A stretch of 64,000 nucleotides of DNA, taken from NCBI GenBank assembly GCA_012934845.2, contig WNNJ02000629.1, positions 105,465 through 169,464 on the forward strand, given 5' to 3'. The notes under the pieces are model-generated. The model did not search any database, had not been told where the DNA came from, and worked only from the letters and a program-made list of their open reading frames with translations. This document shows, one piece after another, positions 45,640 through 55,959 of this stretch (positions are counted from its first letter, which is position 1; every line of letters begins with the position of its first letter). The DNA is from Pomphorhynchus laevis (lineage: Eukaryota; Acanthocephala; Palaeacanthocephala; Echinorhynchida; Pomphorhynchidae). Position numbers and translations under genes: made by a program.

Positions 45640-48420
45640 GGTCCAGGTGTCGGGTTTTTGGAGGCAGTTCATCAACCAAACTACTACAGACATCGGGATC
45701 CTGGGGAACACACTAGAGTTCTCTTTCAGATAGCGAAGGCGGTCTTCGGCCAGTTTCGGGATTTGATCTCGCCACCGGCACCGAGATCTGCCTCGAGGTC
45801 TCTTTCCAGAGAGTCCGGCTCGGAACCCCCTCGAGGAAGGCGATCTCTAGACATCCTCAGAGCGTGCCCTATCCACCTGAGCTGACTTTCGATGTGGAGA
45901 AGCAACGACATTACTTCGAGTTCATCACAGATGACCAGAATTTCTAACCTTATCTCTAAGGCAAAGACCGTCCACACCGCGAAGGAACCGTATTTCGGAC
46001 GCCTGTATCCGAGATATTATCCTTTCGGTCATAACCCAAAGATCCTAACTATATGTTAAGATAGGAACGAAGATTGCGTGATAAACCAAACGCTTCGTCC
46101 GAAGACTCAACTCCTGCTTCACGACAAACCTGTACAATGAACGCATTGCTGCGTTAGCTGCACAAATCCGCTTTTTAATCTCCTTGATGTTCCTACCGTC
46201 CCTCGCCAACAATACACCAATATACTTGAAATTCTCCACATCAAGAAGAAACTTTTCCCCAATACGGATTGGCAATGGTACCTGAATCCGAGACGAACAC
46301 ATAGAGACAGTCTTGAGGTACTAACCAACATCCCTGCAGCTTGGCAGTCCATCGTGAATCGATCTAGTAGGCATTGTAAGTCCTCAGGACAAGAAGCCAA
46401 CAAAACAACGTCATCTGCAAAAAGCTATATTGATGGATCCGAACTGAAGACCGACATCCGTCGTTGCAGCCCGTCTTGATATTTTCTCAATGTAAACAGT
46501 GAACAAAAGTGGAAACAAAGGATAACCCTGACGAAGCACAACGCCTACTGGAAATGATTCAGACTTCCTACCTAGAAGACGAATACAACTCATATTTTGT
46601 TCATACATAGAAGCCACAGCTACCCGAAGATATTGTCGTACTCCATACTCCCTCAGTACCTCCCACAACCTCACTCGCAAAACTCGGTCGAACACCTCCA
46701 AATCTACAATGCACATGTAGACCGGTTGAGCGAACTCACAAGGCCGTTTAAGGATAGTTGAGAGAGTAAAGAGATGATCCGTAGTTGCACGACCTGAACA
46801 AAATCCGCATTGTTTCTCTTGCAACTCTCTCAACTATAGGCCGTATCCTTAACTCAAGAATCCTATAAAATAGCTTACCAGTTTGGCTAAGAAGATTTTG
46901 ATGCTCAGATAATTGGAACAAACTCTTCGATCACATTTCTTAAAGATCGGTACCACCACCTCAGATCGCCACTAACTAGGAACCTTGCTCGACTTCAATT
47001 GAACATTGAAGATCCGTGTTGCGACTTTATGACAATAACGCCGAGAGCCTTTAAAGCTTCAGGTCGAGTCTCGTCTACTTCAGAAAACTTGCCATTACGA
47101 AGTTTTTAAACAACAATGACCTCTTCAAAAGAGATGAGCTCTTCCGTTGGTTTATAAAGTTCTACTTCTACAAGAGAAGGCATATCCATCGGATAAAGAT
47201 GATTCCTAAAATGCTCTTTTCAACAATCAAGAATTTCTTCAATGTCACTCAGCATAGATCCTCTCTTTTCATAGACAGTTCGAAGAGTTTTCTCTTTTCC
47301 AACACGAATGTTCCTGACGTCCTCCAAAACATCTTCAAAGCTGACCTATAATCAAGTTCTAAGTGCTCTCCAAACTTCTCCCATGCCGCATACTGTTGGT
47401 GTCCACCAAGCAGTTCGATTATTTCCTCCGCGACAAGAACCTAATGCCTTCGAGCATCAAATTTTCACAGTTGCTTTGACAAGCGAGGATATGAACATAT
47501 CCCATTCCTGATCAATGCTCTTCACATCTTCTGGCAACCGAGATAAATCCTTCCGGATGTAGCCAGAAAAACTTTCTTTGACATAAACATCTGCTAGACG
47601 CTCCAAGCACGCCCGCACTCAACGTTTGGTTTTACCAGGCTTGCCTAGTTTCCGATCTGTCTATCGAAGTTTACTAACTACAAGGTAGTGATCGGTTGAC
47701 AGATCATCCCCTCTCTTCACAAGAGTATCCAGAACATAACGTCAAATATCAGATGATTCGATTACAGAATCGATTATTGATCTTTGACTGATAGAATTCT
47801 GATGCCATGTGCATCTATGGATCCATTCATCTTCAAACATTGTGTTGGTTATGCACAAATTGTTACGAGAACAAAAGTGCAATAATTCAACACCACTCAC
47901 ATTCAGATCAGAGAGTCCGTTCCTCCCCAACACTCCCTTCCAAGTGATACTGTTGCTACCAACATGAGCATTGAAGTTACCCAAAAGAACGAGGGAATCT
48001 CCAACAGAAGTACTGTCAAGCAGAGCCTGAAGATCTTCCACGAAGGCTGCGTATTCCGAGATAATGTTGGAGGTATACGCACACACAACAGTTATCCCCT
48101 TTCCCTCTTTGATTAAACGTCTCAGAGACCAGCCTTTCGTTCACTTGGTTAAGCCTCTCTACCACGAACGACAAACGGGGTCTGGTAAGTATCCCTACAC
48201 CCGCCTGTCATCGGTTTCCGTTAATTACTCCCGAATATTTCAAGGTCCAACCTTGATCCAAAAGTTTAGTTTCAGTTCCAGAATAGTGAAGAGAAGTTAC
48301 TCTGACTATTTCAAGACCGAAGCGAACCATCTCTTCAACTAATTCTGGTTCCCTCCCCGCAAGCGAGATGATATTCCACGTGCCTACATAAAGACTAGTC
48401 CGCTTCGGATGTTGATGCCT
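45640..48420 (-). mobile_element. RTE-like LINE, long but broken copy
   Basis: Near-complete RTE coding region. Endonuclease: GTWNIISLAGREPELVEEMV near 48,350, then VYAYTSNIISEYAAF-like, SLVLLGNFNAHVGSN (GNFN in place of GDFN) and SQRSIIDSVI (48,086-47,742). RT: EKQCGFCSGRATTDHLFTL, CIVDLEVFDRVLRVRLWEVL, KSESFPVGVVLRQGYPLFP (46,833-46,411), QCLLDRFTMDCQAAGM and ENFKYIGVLLARDG. C-terminus: QLRWIGHALRMSRDRLPRG at 45,880. Several frameshifts and stops, plus the altered catalytic Asp, make it inactive. Confidence 0.82.
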
Positions 48421-48584
48421 ATTTCGCTGTCTCCGTACAATTGCCTGTTAACACGGCACCCGACAATTAAAACTCTTTTGGTTAGTGGTTAGTTGACCAT
48501 TGTTCTTCACATTTAATTTATATTTTGTAAATTTGTTGCTTGTTATTTTCATTGTATTGGTATGTTTGTTCGACTATCTCCCGT

Positions 48585-48830
48585 TATCGATATCCTTTGA
48601 TGATCCAACATGGCTACTGTAAGGAAACAGGTCCCTGAAACTCTCTTCCGTCTTTTCGTCCATTGTCCAATCTGCCGTTAGAGTCATCGGAGTGATTTTG
48701 TTTTTTCGGCTATATTCCGTTCCCAATATGCTTTGATGGTCCAACATCGCTACTTTAAGGAAAGAGGCCTCCGTGACTTTCTCCCGCATTTTCATCCATT
48801 GTCTAATCCGCCGATTGAGTCATCGGAGGG
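48585..48830 (-). repeat. Tandem duplication, 2 x 136 bp, upstream of the RTE-like LINE
   Basis: CTTTGATGATCCAACATGGC (48,595) recurs as CTTTGATGGTCCAACATCGC (48,731), and both units end in GAGTCATCGGAG. It lies at the 5' side of the minus-strand RTE copy and may be its 5' UTR repeat. Confidence 0.65.
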
Positions 48831-49008
48831 ATCTGAGATAGTCTATGAAAATACTATCCCTACTGCTGATGCAAGCCGGTCAATTATTTGCCGTTGATCG
48901 ACGAATGTCGAGCATACGTTGCCTGGGCCACTCCACAAAGAGGCTAATTGCCAGTTAACTACTTAATCAACTGGCACCTAGCGGCCCTTTAAATTACCCT
49001 CTAAAATT

Positions 49009-49288
49009 CGACTGTCAATTTGACGTCCATCAATGCTTAGATGCAGCGTACTGCTGCTACCTTATAGTTAGGATTCAATCAACTTACAGTATATATTTTG
49101 TAACTTGATTTACTCAACTTACAATAGTTGATTAAATATATACTGTAAGTTACTTAATATAGTAACTATATATTAAATATATACTGTAAGTTAGTTAACT
49201 TATACTGTAACTTAGTTAATCCTAACTATAAGGTAGCAACAGTACGCTGCATCTAAGCATTGATGGACGTCAAATTGAAAGTCGAACT
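49009..49288. mobile_element. MITE-like foldback element, ~70-bp inverted arms
   Basis: The left arm (49,009-49,076: TTCGACTGTCAATTTGACGT ... CTTATAGTTAGGATT) and right arm (49,219-49,288) are near-perfect inverted copies. The AT-rich centre repeats ATATACTGTAAGTTA. Related words (CTTATAGATAGGATTTAAGC, GACGAGTCGAGTGATCAT) occur at 49,365-49,560 and 62,580-62,640. Confidence 0.75.
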
Positions 49289-49364
49289 TTGATCATCGTT
49301 GATTGCTGATTGAATATGAAATCAGAAATGATTTTAATAAAATTTCCAAAATGAAATATGCAAG

Positions 49365-49560
49365 TCAATAAAAGCAGACGAGTCGAGTGATCATTAGCCA
49401 GCATTATAAGGAACGAAACGTGAAACTGAGGTATTGGATCAGTAGCTGATGAGATCTACCAATACTGAAATGATGCGTACTGATGTTGCCTTATAGATAG
49501 GATTTAAGCAACGTACAGTGTCATCAAAAATTTCAATTGTAACACTCACCGTACAATTAC
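49365..49560. repeat. Dispersed repeat shared with 62.57 kb
   Basis: GCAGACGAGTCGAGTGATCA, CTGATGTTGCCTTATAGATAG and GTCATCAAAAATTTCAATTG match 62,578-62,690 in order. Confidence 0.6.
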
Positions 49561-49873
49561 ATAAACTTAAAATTCTCTGAACTGAGCAGAAAAATAATAA
49601 AAGTTAGTGAAACCCTTGCTTGTCACAAACATTGACATAACTATGCAGAGCATCTTTGCGTCTCATTTGGGCTGTGAAGGCATATGCTTGCTTGATTCAG
49701 CTGAAATCTGCTCTATCGAACGAGATTGCTCCAAAAATGCATTAAACTAAATAATCGCCTTGAAAGAAATTGATCTGTAAAGGTTGTTATTGATCTGTAA
49801 AAGTTGATAAAAGTTGATCTGTAAAAGAAATGGATCTGTAAAGTTGCAGTTAGATATGTAAAAGCGATTTCAG

Positions 49874-50064
49874 TGATGCTCACGCATCACTGTGATGCGT
49901 GAGCATCAGTGATGTTAATTAATCAGTGATGTTAATTCATCAGTGATGAATTAATAAGTTAAATCCCAGTGATTCTCACGCATCACTGGGATTTAGCTAT
50001 CAGTTTAAAATATAATTTTAACCTGATACATAGCAGTTCCTCGTCATCACGAGGAACTGCTATG
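49874..50064. repeat. Cluster of three short palindromes
   Basis: Perfect 16-bp arms TGATGCTCACGCATCA (49,874-49,889 with 49,893-49,908); CCCAGTGATTCTCACGCATCACTGGG (49,965-49,991) is described as a 9-bp-arm hairpin; and CATAGCAGTTCCTCGT (50,029-50,044) pairs with 50,049-50,064. They adjoin the 3' end of the Penelope-like element. Confidence 0.75.
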
Positions 50065-50069
50065 CTATA

Positions 50070-51830
50070 AGGTTTCGGCCCCTATTATTCAACCCAACAC
50101 AGCAGCTGGGTCAAACATGCGCTAATAACATATTTCCTCAGATGAAATTTGATTATTTATAATCCTATTCTAATACAAAATATATTATTTATTATCCATC
50201 CATAAAAATTTTCCGCTAATGATTCAAAATTTATTTTTTATATTATTGTGTTGATTTATATATTTTACTATTTTCTGTTTGATGGTATTTCTGTTTAAAA
50301 TATGCATATATTAAATTATTTAAATGATTTTGACGAAAACCAATATCGTTACAAATTGTTGCAATTCTTAAAATTTTATTATTCAATGTATTATATTTTA
50401 TATTATATGGTATGCATGAATGATCATGCAAAAATATGTTTCTTGTTAATTTAAATATAGTATAGTCATCTTTACGATATAAATTATCTTGTAAATTTAA
50501 ATATGTCATCTTTACGATATAAATTAAAAGTAGTTTTAATTGATGTTAATTTAATGCTCATATCTAGATATATACCTTCTTATCATTAATATCGGTTTTA
50601 TTAAGAATGAGGCTACCTGAATAAATTTGTTCGCTTATTGAATTAAAATTCTTAGAATTAAATACATATATATCATTAATATATCGAAACATATATTTCA
50701 TATCTTTATATAATTTAGACTTACTTTTTAAACAGTTATGAACAAATTCATATTCTATAAAGCTTAAAAATTAAAAACAAGTCAGCTATAATTGGGCTAC
50801 TATTACCACCCATTGGAACACCTTTTACTTATCTAAATATAGATGTCCCTACTTTTAAATAATTTTGATTTATCAAAATATTTAAGGATTCTATTAATTC
50901 AATTGTATCCCTATATTTATATTTACTTGATGGTTTAATTTTTAGTAGATATGCGTTATAGTTATTATAACATATATATGTATATCTTTTTCCGAATATA
51001 AGATTAATTAATTTTACTAACGCTTCTTTAATATCTACTAAATCTAGATTTGTATAAGCGTACTAAAATCGTATGTATTTATATTTTGAAAATTTATTCC
51101 TTTTGTCTGTTCTAAAATTCTTTTGTAGAATTAATACTGAAATAGTGTTTTATACCAGTATTAATTTCGATTACCTTACAATATTTTTTGAAGTGTGCTT
51201 TAATTACTTTAAGTATTTTAGTCATATAAACAGAAAGTGGTTTTAATGTACATTTAAAACACTTTTTATCCATTATTACACTTTTTATATCCTTTATACC
51301 CTTTTTTCCATTATTGAACAATAACCTGTAATAATTGTTTCTAAATTTAAATCACTTCATTCATATGTTGTGTTTATATTTAAATCATTATAATTAACTT
51401 CTTTAATCATCATATCATAATTAAGCTTTTTGCATATAAAAAACTTTATAACTTGATAACTTTATCAATAGTTATCCTTTAATTTGGTAAGTTAATTCAG
51501 TTATTAATTTTATCTTTCCTTTTGTATGTTATGTTAATATTTTTAACTCTATTTTTCTTATTCCTTTTATCACCATGACTTCTTAGTTTGCGTTTAACTG
51601 GATTATTATAATATAGTTGTTTATTATGTATTATACTACTTCTGCCAATTCCTTGTACCACGTCATTCAATCCTAATGGGTACATGGAATTAAGCGTTTT
51701 AATCAAAAAATCTTCTCTTTCTAATAGTTTTTGATTTAATATTGCCTTATTTTCTTCAATATATTCTAAAATAAATTCCAATCTTGTTGAGAGCATGTAA
51801 CTTTTGTTAAGTTTTAATTTTTAACGTTGC
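50070..51830 (-). mobile_element. Penelope-like retroelement, broken, probably GIY-YIG-first type
   Basis: A single-copy coding region on the minus strand, broken in several places. The N-terminal part (51,796-51,497) has REDFLIKTLNSMYPLGLND, the signature end of GIY-YIG-like domains in Penelope-like elements. The RT follows downstream: NTYDFS, LYTNLDLVDIKEALVKLIN, KGVPMGGNSSPIIADLFL and FRYINDIYVFNS. The RT thumb (50,509-50,243) reads HSCIPYNIKYNTLNNKILRI. DFSTLYT, GIPMG and RYIDD are hallmarks of this class. An endonuclease-like part before the RT suggests the Naiad-like permuted group. The 3' region at 50,070-50,240 recurs at 53.4, 59.4 and 59.7 kb. Confidence 0.7.
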
Positions 51831-51834
51831 TTTT

Positions 51835-52080
51835 TCGGTGTCGCCACCTAGTTTAGTTGACTCAGACTAAACTTACAACGGGTCATTCAGCAGCATCTGA
51901 CAGAGGGCTGTCCTGCTTAAGGCGGTTGCATGCTTGAACAATATCTATAAAGATCTACCACATTAACTCCACGCGCTACGCGACCTGGCTATTGGCCATT
52001 GCCTGATCTCTTAAACATGTTCACGTGAATCAGTTTATATTTTAAAGTGTAAGCACCTTTGGATGCAAATTTCCTCTATT
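51835..52080. other. Higher-GC stretch upstream of the Penelope-like element
   Basis: About 250 bp less AT-rich than its surroundings, immediately 5' of the element's coding region; it may be its 5' UTR. No frame or RNA motif was identified. Confidence 0.4.
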
Positions 52081-52084
52081 TATA

Positions 52085-52260
52085 AATTAATAATTCATCA
52101 AACTTTTTTGAAAATAAGAAATAATAATAAAGTCGTAACTAATAATACATAGTGTTAGTATTTCTGACAGAGGTCATATTACCAGGAAAACAAAGTCGAC
52201 AAGTCAATAATAACATGTCAGTAGAGCAAATCAAATCAGCTAATCAAGTCTACATATTTA
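52085..52260. repeat. Dispersed repeat D, copy 1
   Basis: ATACATAGTGTTAGTATTTC, CAAGTCAATAATAACATGTC and AGTAGAGCAAATCAAATCAG recur at 61,735-61,925 and 62,080-62,265. Unknown class. Confidence 0.65.
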
Positions 52261-52411
52261 ATATTATTATAAAATAAAAATACACATATATAAAAAATTA
52301 CATATATACAATACATAAATATAAATTAAATAATTGGATAATAAATAATTATATAATAATTATAAGATTTTATATAATTTATATGAAGCTAAAATAAATT
52401 GATATTTAAAA

Positions 52412-52470
52412 TGTGGTCATGTAAGCGTCGCCGGCACGCATTTGCCACTTAAAAATAAATCATTTTTTAA
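52412..52470 (+). repeat. Solo 3' tail of LINE family A
   Basis: TGTGGTCATGTAAGCGTCGC, GGCACGCATTTGCCAC and AAAATAAATCATTTTT form the family tail without coding sequence. One side of the hairpin is shortened. 52,470-52,880 holds nothing else. Confidence 0.7.
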
Positions 52471-52879
52471 ATATAATATAAGATTTTATAGACCCAAAAA
52501 CGATAAAATCAAAAATTGAAATTATAAAAGTCAATATTTTGACAAGCGCATTAAGATTTTGTTTAATGAAAAAATAAATAAATGAAAATAATAATTCCAA
52601 ATCAATAAATCGAAATTTAATGATTAAGTAATAAATAATTATAATTATAAGATATATATTGCTTTAATAATTGTTATAATTGTTATTATTTCGCTTTACA
52701 TCTATGTATAACATCTATTTTACTACGAGGTTAATCAGAAAATTAGTGTGACAACTGAGGATGTAAATAATGAAATGTACATTATATATTTAAATTTTTT
52801 ATCAAAGTTGGGATTATCAACTTTGATAATCCTTTAATTATCAAAGTTGATATCAATCAAATTTGATAATCCTTTGATT

Positions 52880-53030
52880 ATCAACTTTGTTGAGATTGTC
52901 AATAATTTTTAATTTTAATGAATGGCACATATATGCCGACTTTGTCGAGACTCTAATCTCATTTCTTTCATTAAAAATAGAGTGACACTGTAGCGATGCG
53001 TTATGGGTTTCGGAATAATTAATAAATTAC
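52880..53030 (+). repeat. 140-bp direct repeat, copy 1
   Basis: TGTCAATAATTTTTAATTTT, GGCACATATATGCCGACTTT and GTGACACTGTAGCGATGCG recur at 54,395-54,535 with about 95% identity. Confidence 0.8.
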
Positions 53031-53224
53031 AAATTTATAAATATTTTAAAAATTATAAACAAATTTTTAATTATTAAAAATTTATATTTATTATTTATAA
53101 ATGTTAATATGAAATTTAGATAAACAAAATACATTATTTTTACATATGAAAAGACGACAAAAAATTGGTTTCCAATATTTAATATTGGAAAAATTATTAT
53201 TCATTTATTAATATTTAATTAAAC

Positions 53225-53680
53225 TATGTTGGGGAGAAGAGTTAGGGGCCGAAACCTGATAGCACAGCAGACCCTCCTGATGACATCTAATCCTTATTCT
53301 GATACAACGTCTGCTATTTATTAGTCAATTCATAAAAATGACGTTTATTTTATTGATGAACATTTTAAATTATGTTACTATAAAATTCAAACAAAAAATA
53401 GTAAAATATATAAATCAACACAATAATATTAAAAATAAAATTAAAATCATTAGCGAAAAATATTTATGGATTGATGATAAATAATATACTTTGTATTAGA
53501 ATAAGATACTTGATAATCAAATTTCATCAGAGTAAATAAGTCGTTAGAACGTGTTTGGCTTCGCTGGTATGTTGTGTCGAGCAATATGGATCGAAATCTG
53601 ATAACATAACAGTTAATACTGATGATTTATATTCCTTATTATGATATATTGTATGTTATTTATTAGTAAATTCATATAAT
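53225..53680 (+). mobile_element. Noncoding Penelope-like element end fragments
   Basis: Matches in inverse orientation the 3' region at 50,070-50,260 (AAATATATAAATCAACACAA, CATTAGCGAAAAATATTTATGG, GGCCGAAACCTGATAGCA). The GCCGAAACC/TCGAAATC segment occurs twice, at 53,244 and 53,588, ~345 bp apart, so two terminal units lie in tandem with the coding part missing. Confidence 0.6.
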
Positions 53681-54394
53681 TTTACATGACATGCAATTTT
53701 TCTAAAAAGTTTACGGTTTTTATTGTTTATCAATTTTTTTACTGTTTTGTTATTTTTATAGATTTTGACTTATTAATTTTATCAACTCAATCACTGATGA
53801 CTCATTACTTGAGTCATAATTTGAATGGCATCAAATTATAAAATTATGAAATCGTTTATTTCTTCAACATTTTTGTTTTGCTTCCTCACCAATCAAGGTT
53901 CATCTACAATTAAGGTCTTTAGAAAACAAATGATGGTGAATTCTATCTGTTTCTACAACAAATTTATTGTTTTAAATTTACGTTTAGTTAATTAAGCAGC
54001 GCTCTTAATAACCAAAATTTAAACTAATTTGTGACAATTTGATTCAAATTTAATTTGATAAGTTTACAGTTATACTTAAACACTTACAGGATTTCGGCGT
54101 TGATCAATAGCGTTGCTATATCTGTATTTATATCACATACGATCTGTTAAATTATCAATTTCTTTATAATTAACCGTACAATAATTTCACATTAATCAAA
54201 GCAAAACCTTTTATATTCATTCAACTAGTTGAAACTTATTTGTTCGGTTTATACATAAATGATTTATACTCAGATATATCATAGTTAACTATGCATTGTA
54301 CATAAGTTGTATACAAGTCTTATTCAGATAACATACAATGGTTATGATACGCACATCGTTTTTAGAGAGCAAATAGCTTTGCATTAAAATCATC

Positions 54395-54535
54395 TAGCAT
54401 TGTTGGAATTGTCAATAATTTTTAATTTTAATGAATGGCACATATATGCCGACTTTGTCAAGACTTTAATCTAATTTCTTTCATTTAAAATAGAGTGACA
54501 CTGTAGCGATGCGTTATGGGTTTAGAATAATTAAT
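54395..54535 (+). repeat. 140-bp direct repeat, copy 2
   Basis: Second copy of 52,880-53,030, same orientation, 1.5 kb apart, enclosing the Penelope-like end fragments. Confidence 0.8.
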
Positions 54536-54604
54536 ACTCTTTTGGTGCAGGTAATCAAAGCTTCCGTATGGCAACGTTTGGAAACAGATAATTTAAGTTG
54601 GCAG

Positions 54605-54769
54605 TTAAACATACCCTGCTATAAAACGTAAAATATCATCATGTGACTCTCGTTGACTTATAAAACGAGTTAACTGATCTATAACCACAAACGTAAGCTT
54701 TGATTCCGCAACACCAAATCTTAACTTATCAAACAGGCAATACCGTTCAACAACATGTTTGCATTGCTT
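54605..54769 (-). other. Open stretch, possible exon or transposase remnant
   Basis: About 54 codons open on the minus strand, with protein-like composition: CLFDKLRFGVAESKLTF, VVIDQLTRFISQRES and ILRFIAGYV before a stop. The IAGYV end is reminiscent of the C-terminal part of P-element-like or hAT transposases, from memory and weak. No splice partner was found. Confidence 0.3.
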
Positions 54770-54899
54770 TTATCTCAACAGTTTATCAGTACGTAAAAAA
54801 TAGTAATGTGAAGACCGTCAATGTGCTCTTGCCGATGTTAACCTATTGGGTTTTCCTAACTATAGTATTTTTTATTATAATACATCCAATCATCTGATA

Positions 54900-55840
54900 T
54901 TAACTGATAATCTTCGCACCCAAACTAAAAACTAAAAAAATATGTTTTGTGACCTTTATCATAAAAATGTACAATGATAGTCCGTTAACATAAATCATTG
55001 AATTAACTAACATATATTTATGTTTTACACCATTTCAAAATGTGTAATACCCAAACTATTTTAAAATATAATTAGGCCCCATAAACCTATAAATATTCTA
55101 TCAAAATTGAACTTTAAATATTATATTAAAATTCTAGATATTTTAGAACATATAAGAAAGATGTTTGATTCTTAACACAATTTAGTAATTTTATTTTCAT
55201 TTTATTTAAAAGATAATTAAATTTTTTAAATGATTTCAACACTATCTTAATCATCCAGATAGGGCACAATTATAGCAAGAGCATTTTGAATAAAACATCA
55301 ACCACATAAACTTGCTGTTAAGCTAAAACACCAGATTATTTATGCAGTAACGATTGTCATCATGAACATTCTCCTTCTATTTTTATCTGATAATATCACT
55401 TTGAATAAATAAGCTTTTCCTATCGAAATTGGAGAAGTATCTTTGGCAATTCTTATATTTGAACGCTTTGGCAGTGGAGTAATGCAATCGATGCTGACAC
55501 GAATAGTACTTGTGCATACACTTCATTTTGATAAGTAAATTCATAGTAGATCTTTATTATTCTTTAATCTTTTGTATTTGTGATGTGTAGTTATTCACAG
55601 TATCATATTTAAACTATTTACACAATTCGAGATTTAATATCACAACTTACTAGTTCCAAAGTTATATATACTACACGTATATAAAAAGTAACTTTTTGTC
55701 TAAAAAGTCAACTACAGATTTTATTCCTTTATTCAGCTATCCGGTATGTTAAAATTTGGTAGCGGCTGGTACATATATTGTATATATTGAATTTATATAT
55801 TATATTTATTAAATATATGCTAAATTAGTTGTTCGAAAAA
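54900..55840. other. AT-rich spacer
   Basis: Open stretches of 45-47 codons on both strands at 55,390-55,545 (minus HKYYSCQHRLHYSTAKAF; plus IEIGEVSLAILIFERFGSG) are too short to call. Nothing else is seen. Confidence 0.4.
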
Positions 55841-55847
55841 AGATTTA

Positions 55848-55945
55848 ACAGCACTTTTGTCGTTATATGCTAAAAACCGGTTTATATATATAAACCGGAG
55901 TAATCGAACTCTGGTTTTTATCATATAACGACAAAAGTGCTGTCA
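55848..55945. repeat. Inverted repeat with ~30-bp arms
   Basis: ACAGCACTTTTGTCGTTATATG ends and AAAAACC repeats on both sides of ATATATATAAACCGGAG. It immediately precedes the satellite block. Confidence 0.75.
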
Positions 55946-55959
55946 AAACTTTGTCAGCA

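Noticed and set aside
53240-53290. CCGAAACC and CCTGATGA words near Penelope-like ends as a hammerhead
   Set aside because: Such elements can carry hammerheads, but I found no complementary stem II around these words.
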